Assembly (NCBI GenBank): GCA_037042915.1
Contig: CM073195.1
Coordinates: 1,736,001-1,800,000 of the forward strand
Source: Auricularia sp. M13
Lineage: Eukaryota > Basidiomycota > Agaricomycetes > Auriculariales > Auriculariaceae
Reading direction: 5' to 3'
Length of the DNA: 64,000 bases
Below are positions 43,880 through 55,574 of this stretch, piece by piece. The notes beneath the pieces were generated by a model. It was not told the DNA's origin and searched no databases. It worked only from the letters and a program-made list of their open reading frames with translations. Position 1 is the first letter of the stretch, and each line of letters opens with the position of its first letter. The position numbers were made by a program, and so were the translations under genes.

Positions 43880-44173
43880 TTAGAAGTCTGTCGCACGTCC
43901 TCCAAAGCTCCAGTCGCCATGAGTCGTGGGCTCTCTCTTTGGTCCCCCAATTTCGCCTGTTTGCGGGTTTATGTTTCCATCAAATTCGGGCGCAGGCTTT
44001 GGGCGAGCATCGGGGTGGAATAAAGTTTGACTTGATGAATCCGCCGCTTTCACGAGCTCTTCGAACTCGCGTTGCTCGGCAGCGGGCAGAGGCGGTGGTC
44101 CAGGACGATTCATAAGACTAGGACGCGAAAGTGTCCGCGTACTTGTGCTGAGCAGGCGGCGGAACGACGACAT
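43880..44173 (-). CDS. SDH8: Succinate dehydrogenase assembly factor 4, copy 2
   Basis: A single exon of 97 residues with start ATG at 44173. It has a mitochondrial presequence (MSSFRRLLSTSTRTLSRP) and the same 25-residue DUF1674 C-terminus as copy 1 (GEIGGPKREPTTHGDWSFGG plus RATDF). The middle differs at several sites (for example FEELVKAADSSSQTLFHPD). Both copies are intact and the same length, so both could be expressed. The function is matrix assembly of complex II, as for copy 1. Confidence 0.93.
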   Translation of the reverse strand: MSSFRRLLSTSTRTLSRPSLMNRPGPPPLPAAEQREFEELVKAADSSSQTLFHPDARPKPAPEFDGNINPQTGEIGGPKREPTTHGDWSFGGRATDF

Positions 44174-45015
44174 GGCAGCGGGTGGAAGAGGGAGACGGTC
44201 GGAGCTTGGAAGCGCTCCTCTTCACCGTGAGTCATCCACTGCGATCTCTGGCTCAGTTCATCCAAGAGCTTTGACGCAGAAGACACGGAAATTGGCATTG
44301 AGACTTGTATCGGTACATGCGTGCTACAAAAGACGCCAGATAAGTCCCATTCAGATAACCAACGAGCAAAACTAAAAAAAGCTGCGAGAAAACCGTAACA
44401 GATGCATGGCAGCACGCCTGAGCAATGCCTTTGAGAGTCATAGATGGCCGTCATCTCCCACGATTGGCCGCCGTTGCGCCATATACTACTGGCTGCACCA
44501 GGAAATGGAGATAGCTGAAGGAGCTACCGACGTGCGCTCTCGTGTCTGGTCCGCTGTCTGGCAGCAACTTCTGTTCCAAATCTCGACATGCTCGTTCTGG
44601 CGTCCGTATTTTCGGCGGCGGCGGTCGTCGTCACTTGGCGGTGCTCGCGAAGCACCATACACCTCAGACGTGCATGTTGCTCCGTGTGCAATGCCGGCAC
44701 CTGACGGTCGTACTGGCAAACGGATTGGAATTCGATAGGGAATAAGTTATGTGGAAGCGTCTGCTCTGGTTCCCAGCTTGAAGAGCTAGAGGCGGTCGGT
44801 GCTGGGTCTCGACGGGCGATATCCCAGCGATCAATTCTGGCGGCACCAGGCGCGAGATCGACAAGGGGCGGGCGATATGTTGCAATGTGAAGAGAAGGCT
44901 GACTGGAACTCCGAGACTGAATGCTTGCGCAGCAAGCTCCTGGGTCCAGAATTCGTGGAAGAATGTGGATGCGAGGGACGGATGGAGGTGTGGCGCGCTT
45001 CGAAAGCATCAACAA

Positions 45016-46510
45016 CTAATAGGGCTGGTACCGCTTTGCGCGCGATTTGGCCTTCCGGCTAGTAGTCGCATTGCTGGGGCCAGGTGTCGGAGAGTCGTTG
45101 GCGGCCGCTGGACTCGGCTGGCGCTGCTTCTTCCCCGGTCCGCGTCGCGTCGCGGCGTGCGTCTTCGGAGTCGAAGAGTCGGGCTCGCTATCTTCAGCGG
45201 CAGCGTCGCTCATCGGTTTGTTGGCACGCGGTGCATCGAGTTGCCAACGGTCGCGCGCAAGAATGTCTGCCTCGTGCGCCTCACGCCATGCAGCAAGCAA
45301 GTCCCTCTCCTTCAATACGCTGAACACGGGGCAGCTCGTCTCGCCGTACGATCCCAGGTGCCGCTTCTGATAGTTGGCCTTTCGCCCCATCCGCTCTTCG
45401 CCACACCAAACGCAGCAGTCTGGGTCGCGCTCGCGCACATGTCGCAGGAGTGCCCTGATCTCGTCCTTGCTTTTCTCTGCGCCCTGGGCTGCGGTATCCT
45501 GCCCTGACTGCGATGCATGGAGAAGCGCGATCTGTCCGTTGAGCCGTCGGACGACGATGTCCCTAGCCTCGACGATGGCGGCGTTGGATTTTATATCGTG
45601 GCCGAGGAAGCTGAGCATCTCCATGGCCTCATCCTGGACCGTCTGCTTCTTCTCCTCCAGCTCCACAAGAGAAGGCCAGCTCTTGACTAAGCTTGTCCAA
45701 CCGCTTTTCATCAGCAGTGCGTAGAGCAGCGACGCATCGCCGCGGACCCGTTCGCCAGGGCGATGGGCGCCGTCGCCGTACGGCTTCAGCGCCAGCAGCG
45801 CCGCGTCGCTCCTTTTCGACAGAAGGTCGCGCTCCCGCTTCTTCTGGCTCAGCGGCACTCGCTTGCGTATCGTTGTGGATGGCGGCGCCGCTGCTGGTGC
45901 GTTGGCAGCGCTCATCGAATCTGTAGGCCATATTGGACCCGACCCCGCAGCACGACTCGCCGCTTGGCCGTGCCTACCGTCGTCCATCTCATTGGGCTCG
46001 CCCGGGGCCTCGAAGATCGGGATGTCCGCGATGCCATGCGATGTGCGATGTTGCGGCGGTGCTATCGCCAGTCCAGCGCTGGCTAACGATGGCGGAGGCA
46101 GAGGGCCCGGGTATACTGCAGGGCGTGGTGGTAGTGGTGGTATGGGCAGGTAGCCCGCATATGGGTCGTGGTTGTGCTGACCACCTGACGCAGGTAGACC
46201 CAACCACGTTTCATTGTCGAAGTTGCCGTATGAATACGGCGCAGGCTGGAGGTTCAAAGATGAGTTCATCCCGCTCTTTGCTCAGCACGACGTAACCACT
46301 CACGTATGGGATGCCTTGAAGGTCTATACCCCCAGCGGAATGGGCGGAGTCTCGTGATGCGATGCTTGCCGTCGTGTCCGTTGGCGACAGTTCCATGATC
46401 AGTTGAGCCTGACCGTCCATGGCGGGGTGCCGGAGGTCGTCTACATATTGGTTTGCGGTAGTAGCGCTCGTGCCCGCGCTCGGTCCAGGGTAGTAGAAGA
46501 TGAAATCCAT
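45016..46510 (-). CDS. Lineage-specific zinc-finger protein, ZnF2
   Basis: Exon 1 starts at ATG 46510 (MDFIFYYPGPSAGTS) and ends near 46308 at GIPYVS (donor GTGAGT). Exon 2 resumes at APYSYGNFDNETWLG near 46245 and runs to the stop at 45016. Order: Pro/Gly-rich N-terminal region, RKRVPLSQKKRERDLLS basic helix, LLALKPYGDGAHRPGER, a helical middle, the finger CVWCGEERMGRKANYQKRHL then GETSCPVFSVLKERDLLAAW, and a basic tail (RRGPGKKQRQ, RKAKSRAKR). It is about 45% similar by eye to ZnF1 in the C-terminal half. Intact. A truncated near-copy lies at 56531-57706. Probably nuclear; function unknown. Confidence 0.78.
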
Positions 46511-47448
46511 GTGGTGGCGTAGAAACTACTGAGAACGAGGTTGAGGTAGCGGGAAGAGCACACGAGGGCATTCGGCTCTCACCGGGATAGGTGCAACTGA
46601 CCTAATCGATTCTCCCGTCCTTTTGTTTTGCACTGCGCATTCATGCACCCATATTCGTCGCCGAGATCTCAATTTCGAACATTCTCATTGCAAATCATGT
46701 CCTCGACGAGTGTTGTCAATTCGTCCGTATTTGTTCTCCGTCTTGCGGGTTCCAACGAAACATAAGCAAAATGTATCCCAGCAGCATTCACATATGTACG
46801 CCCAAGACTAGGCTGACTTTATGGCCTGCCTCAGGTAGCCGGTGGTGGGCGCAAGACACAGTAGTGGATTTAGGCGCCCATGGCACGCACTACGTACAGC
46901 AGTTAGCACTACCGTGTGCAGTTTTTCTTTCAATCCTCTGAGTAGATACCATGGATACAGCCTGTCCGACGAGTCGAAGCACTGTCATACAAACGCGCTG
47001 CACGGAGTGAAGTTTGTACAGTTCTGAGCGCGGACAGTGCTCATAAGAAAAGACTAGATAAGAACGCCCAGTTATAATTCCGTGGTGCAAAGGGTGTTTC
47101 GGCCCGGTGACAGACAATAAACCGGGGTTGGCATCCGATGAGTCCTTCAGAACCGTCGGACTGCGAATTACGCCCCCGAGTTCGAACCTGATCCTTTCTC
47201 CACCACGTTCCCAGACCCCAAAGTCCCGCTTTACAGCTCTCAGTAACTGCCCATGCCAACTGCGCTTGATCACGATATATCTCAGCCCTGGTATTCCTAT
47301 TCTGCGCGCGAGCGAAGCGGCTTGCCGGACCAGTAAGCCTTTCAGTTTACAGCGGTCATCTTATCCGTGCTCAATCTTTTCAGCAGGTTTGTCCCATTCA
47401 GCCCCGCGCGAGGAACTGGACAGTTAGAGCATTCGGTATGCGATTCTG

Positions 47449-48458
47449 ATGCAGGCTCTGCCATTCGTCCTCACCGAGATGCAGATGCAGCGATTCGGAG
47501 CTCAATCACGCCACGGAGAGCCAGAAGCCCCGTTTGTATTCGGGGAAGACGATGTGCGTAACTGGCGGGCTCCAGTTGGCTACAATTGTACTCATACACT
47601 GCATCCTTCAGGCTGGGCGCGTGGCACCCGCGTTCACGTTCCATCTTCCGCCCCCGTCGTCATCACAGCCCACGGCCCCTACAACCGCGCTCGTTGACAC
47701 CTTGGAAGATCCTGAGAGTGACACAATATATGCACATCCTGGCCTAACTGGTACGCTACCGAGCGTTGTCCTGCGCAGCGTTTCTTTCCTCATCAGCGGC
47801 ACCTGCGCGAATTCGTTAGATTGGGAGAATCAACTCTACTTCCACTACTTCATGTGGACTGTACAATGTAAGCTACTCTTTGCCTCTCTTCCTGTCCAGC
47901 TTACCTTCATTCGTAGCTGGCACCACAGGCGAGAATGGGGACGCAAACGCGCCGCCGAACGCCGATCGACTTGGGCCGCGCACCCAATCAAACCAAAACA
48001 CAATATTCCCGCCAGCACCGACGCCCGACGATCTGATCGTCGTGGCCAAAACGCTGTTGGTCCTTCGCCTTCCAGTGCACCTGGACGTCCCACAGCCCAA
48101 TGCGCGCCGTGCCGCGCTCTCAGCGAACAACGGGAAGAAGGTTCGGCAGCGTTCCAGCACGCACACGGTCGAATGCGAGACGTGCAAGGCCGAGGGGCGG
48201 ACAAGCTGGCACAGGCCAGGCCCCAGGCACTATGACAGGCATCTCATGACGCATATGCCTGAGCTAGTAGCCTGCATCCTCTGCGGGCATACGATTGGAG
48301 GCCGGAGCGACCAACCGAAGCGGCACAGGAGGGAGGGGCACTGTGCAGCATTCAACGCGCTGAAGGAGCATGGCCCGGGGCTGGTGAGGGTTTGGGCGAC
48401 GGTGTGGAATGTGCTCGAGGACCCTCAGTGGGGGAACGGTGAGGATATAGAGCTATAG
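47449..48458 (+). CDS. Zinc-finger relative, ZnF3
   Basis: Exons 47449-47553, 47612-47867 and 47917-48458, phases consistent, giving 300 residues. Introns are 58 nt (GTGCGT...CAG) and 49 nt (GTAAGC...TAG). The C-terminal half has two Cys-x2-Cys units: VECETCKAEGRTSWH with RHYDRHLMTH, and ACILCGHTIGGRSDQPKRHR with GHCAAFNALKE. The second matches the CVWCG...RHL...CPxFxxLK unit of ZnF1 and ZnF2, including the downstream LVRVWATVWNVLEDPQWG helix. It lacks their long KPYG region. The orientation is opposite to ZnF2. Function unknown; nucleic-acid binding is inferred. Confidence 0.7.
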
Positions 48459-50288
48459 GTTGCAGAAGTCGCTGGCAGATGTACGATGGGCGACGGCGGC
48501 GAGGGATACGATGTTTTGGTCTGCTCGAGTGCGAGAAACCCAAGTCTTGTCGAAGGATTTGGCGTTGAACCCGGGAATATCTATGATGGCGCATGAGCCA
48601 TTGGAAATGAAGAGAAAATGTGAGAAAACGAAGGTCGCATCGGGCGATGTCCATTTTATACCGGAGAAAGTGCAAATCAGCTTCATGCCTCGTTGGACAT
48701 GCTCGGGTGATTATTGATGGATTATAGCATGCGGGTGTCAGCAACTGTCGTGTTGCTATGCTCGTGACCTCCAGCCTGGAGCGCGATTGGGTGATCTGAG
48801 GTATGCTCGCAGTTCGGCGAGGCTTTCATTCATTTGCCATCGCACCACAACCGCGCGATGCGACAAAGAACTGAAACAGGATCAGTGTGATATAGATTTA
48901 ATGTACAGTGCGCAGGCATACCACATATCGTGGGCAGTGTCCCGAACGAGCTATCATGCTGTTAGCAAACCGAGGCTTCGCAGGTGAGGCAACACACCAG
49001 TGTCCACGCGATCCGACAGCTTATAGCGAATCAAGTGAGCGCTTCTCGGCGACCCGCACCGCGAATAATACTAGAGCCTAGACTGTGAGCTGTGAGTCGA
49101 CGCAGACAAAGAGTTGCGGCCTTAACGCATCGGTTGGACGAAGCGCGAGACGAAGAGACCGCCAGACGGTATCTTCTTCCAGGTTGTGCGCCGCCTGGCA
49201 GAAGGGTTCAATATCGCGCCAATTCCGCCTGAATGCCCATCGCGGTCGAAAGCAGAGCTGGCACTGGCAGGCTTCGGAAGCAATCGTGCCGGATGCCAAG
49301 CACTGCGTTCGAAACTCGAAAGAGGCTTCGATTTCCTCGTGGGAACGAGTAAGCCACATAATGTAGTTTATGGATCCATCTGAGAGCGCAACTTGCCGGA
49401 GAAAGCATTGCCACGTCGACTACCCAGACAATATTACTTGATTTTTTGACACGTACATCGACAGAAAAATCTTGTATTGTCTAGAGCGAGTAAATTCCCA
49501 GACAGCTCGCCGCTTCACTGCTCTTCAGGCTCTCAGCCGGGTTCCACGCACCCGAGGCTCGCTGCACGTCATCTCGCAGGTCGGGGAGGCAATGAATATA
49601 TGCACGGCTCAGTCAGCGCGCTTGCTACGCAGAGATTCATCGGTTCTCCACGTGACCTTCGGACCGTTGCTTCTCATACGTCCGGCTGCGCGTGCATTGT
49701 GCCTCTGACAATTCTGCCTGAGAACTCTTATTGTGCAATTACTATGATTGTCCTTCAATGGGCTGATAATTGTGATCATCATCCGCTGAGACAGAAGGGC
49801 TGCGAGGCTGCGTTATAAGGTCATACGCTCCCAAGTCCCGCCGAGCAAAATGCGTCGATCGACTGCACAACCCCAACTCCTATATGCACTCGACGCCACC
49901 CATTGCACGCCTTTCTTGTAGAACCGGTACAACGTCAGTATCAGCTCTCTGCCTGCCGTCAGGGAGCTCACCGTTTCTTGTAGCCGTCCGAACCACCAGT
50001 CACAGCAATGCCATTCAGTAATAAGCATCACTTTGCTGCTAGCCCAACACGGACCAGCGTTTTCAGTCGATATCCCCACCCATCCATCCAGGCGGGGGCT
50101 GGCGGCACAGCTCCATGGGTGCGTAGTCTCTCGGAGCATACCCTCCTGTGATCGAAAGTGACGAATGTTGTCAATGGCATGCAGACTACACCGCGTCGGA
50201 TGCAGCTCCCCGGCGATCAGAGCAGGTAAGTTGCTTTTCTGTTCTTTGCGAGTCAAGTTCTGTACGGTGCTTAACTAGGAATTCTAGT
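48459..50288. other. Intergenic with decayed paralog pieces
   Basis: No intact gene. A segment near 49637-49730 is repeated in inverse orientation near 57867-57957, suggesting old duplication debris of this gene cluster. Confidence 0.45.
49637..49730 (+). repeat. Dispersed inverted fragment, copy 1
   Basis: It shares long matches with the reverse complement of 57867-57957, including GCATTGTGCCTCTGACAATT and GAGAACTCTTA. Encoded residues on that strand are also similar (CACIVPLTIL versus YACIVPLTIL). Confidence 0.75.
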
Positions 50289-51263
50289 GTCTCCTACCAT
50301 GACCAGCGTTGGATGTTCGAGGTTGAACAGCCTGCCGCCGCCTCACCATCGATCGACCACCATCGCATCTCGACGCAGCCGGACTCCTTCTGGCCCGGTT
50401 CACATACGAGGACATTGTAAGTGGCCTAATACCTCGTTTTGAGGTCCCGTCACTGACCCTCTGTCGCAGTTTTGCTCGTGAGTATGGGGTGGTTGTACGG
50501 CAGGACCGTCACTCACCATCTACAGAGGAAGACTACCTCGACCTCAGCCCGCAGATGTCGTCCGGCAGCAGCCTGTCGATGTGGGAGGATGCAAGCGTCA
50601 ACGGCGGGATCCAACGTGGTGGGGTCCGTCCGTCCCATCACACAGAGCAGGTGGGTCGCTTCTGTTCAGTGCCCATCCATACGGAGTCAAACCAGCCATT
50701 CCAGCATCTCCCCTTACTGCCCAATGTGCCATACGTCGCGCAGAGCGAGGATCAGGCCTCCAGTAGCCGCTCACCCTCGCACGGATGGAGCAGCGCAGAC
50801 ACCCCGTCTCCGTATGAGCTGATGCGGACGCTGCACCCGAGCAGACTCGGCCCCCAGATACGATACAATGAGGGGGTACGTCGAAATGTCCCTGAGGCTG
50901 CGCCATGACGTTGAAGCTTCCCGCCAGCCATATGAAGGAGGAATCCTGTACGCTCCGTTGCACGACGCTCACGACGGTCCCTCCGGAGAGCGCATTCGCC
51001 CGCACCCCGCCGTAGTGACGACGCCGACGCAGACAGCCACCACGGCGGTCAGTAACCAGGAGGGCCTATATCGCCCCGCCGAGCAGAGCACAATGGTATG
51101 CGGCTCCGCGTCGTGCAGCTTTTCGAAATGCTCACCTCGGAAACAGATACTGCAAGTCCGTCAGAATGGCAGAATTGTTCGACGGACCTGTTTCCCGAGT
51201 GGATGGCGGCCAGTAAGGGACTCTTGCTACACATCCTGCTGCTCTTCCTGACGTCTCTTCGCT
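50289..51263 (+). pseudogene. Decayed, inverted copy of ZnF1
   Basis: The 5' part reads DQRWMFEVEQPAAASPSIDH, STQPDSFWPGSHTRT, then the same intron and FARE, as in ZnF1 but on the opposite strand. The homologous region continues (EEDYLDLSPQMSSGSSLSMW, SRSPSHGWSSADTPSPYE). At 50900 the frame breaks (RRNVPEAAP then stop, where ZnF1 reads RRNVPRLRHD), and matching sequence resumes in another frame (LRHDVEASRQPYEGG). A deletion then removes the basic-helix region (ATTAVSN joins EGLYRPAE directly). The remaining VQLFEMLTSETD piece is only weakly like ZnF1. The finger is lost. Clearly a pseudogene. Confidence 0.75.
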
Positions 51264-51397
51264 AGACGAGCACGGCCCGATCGCGGCCAATAACAACAGA
51301 TCGCAGGGACCATTCCGAGCGGCAGGCTGCGTTTCAGCCAGCCATCCTGGACGGCAGATTTGCCATAGTGCCAACGAGATTCCGAAAGCCCTGATTC

Positions 51398-51820
51398 ATG
51401 CAGGGTCCGCCGCTCGATGTACTCCTATACCCGCCTGGTGTGACCGTCCTTGTGGGCGCTCAGACAGCGATACGATATCCCCGACTAGGCCTCTCAGACC
51501 TTGGTACAGATGGAGCCAGAAAGTCGAGCGCGAGGGATATTGCCGCCCGTATGGCGGTGACACCAACTCAATGGCGTCAAACGCACGCAGAGTCGTCGCA
51601 GACTATCTCGGCCCCACGCCCCAACAGACCAGAAAATAATAGCACCTCGCATACCGTCTCGGGCAGGCCGGATGCGCGTGACGAACACACTGATGCCCGC
51701 AACACAGTGCTCTCACGCCATGACGGGAAGAAAGCTCGGCCGCGATGTCATACGCACTGGAGAATGCAGGTAGTGCAAGAAGGTTGGGCAGGCAGTGAGC
51801 TCTCAGAGGCTAAGTCATGA
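51398..51820 (+). pseudogene. Possible ZnF3-like remnant
   Basis: A frame of 140 codons with low-complexity Arg/Ser/Thr content ends near HDGKKARPRCHTHWRMQVVQ. This resembles in position and wording the NNGKKVRQRSSTHTVECE segment of ZnF3, but without the cysteines. It may be an eroded relative; weak evidence. Confidence 0.3.
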
Positions 51821-53087
51821 AAATTTGGAAACCTGCAAAAGAGGCGCGCAAGGAAAGGACACCGTGATATCTTCGATAAGCCGAGGCAGCGTAGTAGTAT
51901 GAGGCCCTGGAGGAGTGTCGCGGCGGGGAATAAATGATGACGAAGTGCTGCAGTCGGGCGGGTATACGTAGAGCAACGATAGGCAACGGTAACGAGTGCT
52001 GCAACGTTCTAGTCTACTCGAGCGCAAGCAATCCAGGCTTGCCTTAGCTTCATGTTGAAGTCTGAGTCGCCGACTATGCGCAGACGGAATATAGCTCTGG
52101 ATTGTGTCCGTTTCATACAGCAAAAGCGCACCGACGCGCACAAGTAAAGAGAATAGTCGATAAGGCCCGCTGTCGGTCTTGTTGCGAATGGCCTAGCGTC
52201 CTTATTTCCCGTCGCGCGTATCCAAGCGTAAAGGCATTACGCCTTGAAGAACGTCGTATGCGGGTCCGGGAGTCACGCAATTACCCTGCGCGCCCTTGGC
52301 CAGGTAATAGAGCAAGACGAAACCGTGGTCTGGTGTCGCGAACTAGGAGATAAGCCGGTAGAATGGCATCTGCGTCGCGGACGCGGTCAGAAGGCCTGTT
52401 TGCTTCCGCAGACTGCGGAACACATTCACACTCCGCGGTGTGGCACCCCGAATTCGAAACCTGACTAGTGACTGCCATGATCTCTCGCTTTGCTTTCATG
52501 CGCAGCGGGCGGCCCGTCATCAGGTCCATGTCTTCAAAAGCCAGAAACGGCCGCCATTCCGCGGGAAGAACGCGCGCAGCCTCGCTGACAAGGTTTACCC
52601 ATATCGCCTCTACTAGCCCAAGCGGCCCGATCCCGACCTTTCCGCAGGCGTAACTGAGCGCGACCGCGTCATTGTAGAGCTCAACCCCCGTGCCCGAACA
52701 CGACTGAACAGCAGCTCAGGGACCAGCTTGCGGCCTTCTTCAGACACCTCTGCCGCGGCGCGAAGTGGACGCTTCACAGCACCAGTGGTGCAACGGCACT
52801 GGAGGTCCGTTCTCTTCCCTTGAGCTACATATACAGGTATATCGTATACATCTACTATCGACCTCCGTATTGTAAAATAAATATCTGCAGACAGCCTGCA
52901 TGAAATTGATGATTGATTTTATCCTTGAGGAACAATAAGGCGTCATTTGCCAAAAGGTAAGAGGAGGAACGGGGTGGATGGATTTATGTCCGCATGGATA
53001 CGCATGATGGTTAAGTGAAATTTTGGGGCGGAGATTGAACCACGCGTTCTCGCAACGTGACCTCCACCACCATCTTGTATCGCGATC
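51821..53087. other. Intergenic
   Basis: No supported gene or RNA. Frames are short and without motifs. Confidence 0.45.
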
Positions 53088-53477
53088 ATGGGCCGCAGCG
53101 CAAAGGTGCACAAGCGCGTCGTAAGTCTGCACATGGCCAGTAGCTGCTGTCACGGTGCTCAAGCGCCATTTCAGTCAAAATCGTCCTCGTCCGCAAAATC
53201 GCACCCGTCGACAGCAGACGCTGCCAGCGCCGCGCAAGACCCCAAGGCACGCGCGAAAGCTGCCGCGCCGAGCAAAGAGAAACAGCGCAAGGCGCGCGCG
53301 GCGCTTGAGGACCTGCGGCACGGCAAGGACGGGCCTGTGCTCGCCGGCGTCGACTATCTCTCGCTCGCCCACGGCGGACGGCGGAAGGCCAAGCAGGAGG
53401 AGGAGAAGATGCGCAAGCTCAAGACCGAAAGCGAGGCGTCGAGAAATGCGGAGAAGATGGAGGGCTTGCAGTTATAG
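53088..53477 (+). CDS. Small highly charged protein of unknown function
   Basis: Exons 53088-53120 and 53175-53477 with a 54-nt intron (GTAAGT...CAG) give 111 residues. It begins MGRSAKVHKRV, continues with an Ala/Lys/Ser-rich region (DPKARAKAAAPSKEKQRKAR), then GPVLAGVDYLSLAHGGRRKA and a charged, probably coiled-coil end (KQEEEKMRKLKTE). The MGRSAK(V/F)HKR start and the (A/G)DY...GGRRKA motif occur in short conserved fungal proteins I have seen but cannot name. Possibly nuclear, from composition. Confidence 0.6.
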   Translation: MGRSAKVHKRVVSLHMASSCCHGAQAPFQSKSSSSAKSHPSTADAASAAQDPKARAKAAAPSKEKQRKARAALEDLRHGKDGPVLAGVDYLSLAHGGRRKAKQEEEKMRKLKTESEASRNAEKMEGLQL

Positions 53478-54422
53478 CATGATGGTGCGCATCTGCCGTT
53501 TTCGACTTGTCGATCTTTGACTTTGACTTCTTTTGCAGCACCTCGAAAAAGTAATCTTACATTGTACTCTGGACTTTCCATGGATTAATGCCAGCACATC
53601 GGACTATTTATCTGGTTTTGTGTCTATCATCGACAGCATGGCCGCACGCCGGAGTGGCAACTACTTTCCGCCTTGGTCGTTGCTTCATCGTTCTCTCTTA
53701 CAACTTTATTCTACTGCACACTACGATCTAGACGGCACAGTTCAAGACATACGTACACGGACCTAGGTCTCGGAGCCACAGCTGGGAATCTCATCATCCG
53801 GGCCTCCTGCTGGAACGCGCCGCCCCTACAGCGACTCAGCGCGCGACGGATCCATGTGGACATCCGGTTTCAACAATGAAGCAGCCGTCGACAAAACATT
53901 TGTACGGGTCGTGCCGTGCTCGAGGCGTGTCGCTATATGCCCTCATCGTTGCCGAAGACCTGGCTGCTCCAGCGACAAACGGCGGTGGAGGAGCAGTCTT
54001 TGCGCTCCAGATAATACGGACCGTCGCCCTTCAGCGTCGCAATTGCCGTCGGGTCCGCCGTGGGCGGCAAGCTTGTGCTGCTGCCAATCGAGGAGCATAA
54101 CCGCCTATGCAGTCCTTCGTAAGTTGTAGCAGAGCGGCTGCGCTGGATACTTGCCAGTGACACCGGATCCAGTTCAGAACTCTTTGACTTGTTCAGCTTG
54201 TGCTTGCTTTGCTCCAATGCCGCGTGGCTCAGTCAGGGAACTAAAATAAAATATGCATAGAGACCGTTCATCCCGAATCCCCGAACTGTGAGCCGGCTGC
54301 CCGAAGTGGCGGCGACCCGGGTGCGGCCAGAGCCGGACGTTGACTGGCGCGCAAGCCGCACTGCTTTAAAGCTCTGTAGCATACCACGTCGCCCGCTGCC
54401 TCCGACAACCCTCTTAACCATC

Positions 54423-55574
54423 ATGACCGACGCCCAGACCGCAGCGCCCAGCTCCGCGCGCCCGATTGTGCGGATCGGCAGCCGGCCGTCGGTGCTCGCG
54501 AAGATCCAGGCGCGCATGGTGCAGGAGCGGCTGAGCGCGCTCTTCCCGACGCACGACTTCGAGCTCTCCGCGCGCGTTATCAGCGTCGCCGGCGACCGCG
54601 ACAAGGTCCGCACACTACGCTCGCTCAACCGCGACGCGCAGGCGAACGCCACCAGCCTCTGGACGACCGAGCTCGAGGACGCGCTCATCGCCGGCGAGCT
54701 CGATGTGCTCGTGCACTCGCTCAAGGACTGCCCGACCACTGTGCGCGAGGGATGCGAGATAATTCCTGTTCTCCCCAGGGAGAATAATACGGATTGCTTG
54801 GTGTTCAAGAAGGGATCTTCTTACACGAGTCTGGCGGACCTGCCTGAAGGGTCTCTCATTGGCACTGGAAGCGTACGACGTATTGCTCAGCTGAAGAAAC
54901 GTTACCCTGGATTCAAATTTCAGGATTTGGTACGTTTGTAGCAACGTGATCTCTCAATTTATTGATTACCTTTAGCGAGGAAACATGTTCGTCCCGCCAA
55001 CGATAATCAGAGGATAGCATCCTGACTAGATTATCTCAGCGATACTCGCCTAGCCAAACTGGACGACCCAGAAGGACCATACGCCGCGGCCATCCTCGCG
55101 TCCGCTGGTCTCATCCGGCTCAACTACCAAGCGCGCATCAACGCGTACCTCCAGCCGCCCGACCTCTACCCCGCGGTCGGCCAAGGCTGTCTCGGCGCGG
55201 AGTTCCTGACCGCAAACAAGGCCGTCAGTGACATGGTCCGCGCGCTGGAGGACCCCGCGTCGGGCTGGGCGTGCCGCGCGGAACGCGCGCTGCTGCGCGT
55301 GCTCGAAGGCGGGTGCGCCGTGCCCGTGGGCGTGTGGACGACTGCGAGCCCCGGTGTGGACGGAAAGGAGCTCGTGCTGGCGCTACAGAGCGTGTTGACC
55401 TCGCCGGATGGCCAGCGCGAGGTCAGCGTCGAGGAAACTGCGGTCGTCGGTTCGCCTGCGGATGCGGAGGCGCTCGGAGAGCGCGCTGCTGTGCGTATTG
55501 CGGCGGGCGGCGGGCGCGAGATCATGGATGACCTCCGCGCTGAGATTGAGCGTGTTGCCGCCGGCGAGAACTGA
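54423..55574 (+). CDS. HEM3: Hydroxymethylbilane synthase (porphobilinogen deaminase)
   Basis: Exons 54423-54929, 54976-54986 (11 nt) and 55040-55574 give 350 residues with consistent phase. The cytosolic enzyme polymerises four porphobilinogens to hydroxymethylbilane in haem synthesis. Motifs: VRIGSRPSVLAKIQA, LDVLVHSLKDCPTT (catalytic Asp in SLKD), GTGSVRRIAQL (substrate-binding Arg pair), RGNIDTRLAKLDD spanning the micro-exon, YPAVGQGCLGAEF, and LEGGCAVPVGVW with the Cys that holds the dipyrromethane cofactor. Without the 11-nt exon the RGN(I/L)xTR motif is lost, which supports it. The segment AGDRDKVRTLRSLNRDAQ differs from the usual GDKxKxxxLxxxGGK but keeps its place. Confidence 0.93.

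Larger units (their letters stand above)
40744..46510 (-). repeat. Segmental duplication block B (MDR, SDHAF4, zinc finger)
   Basis: Same three gene families, order and orientation as 25536-30940. The proteins are clearly paralogous while the spacers differ, so the duplication is not very recent. Confidence 0.75.
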
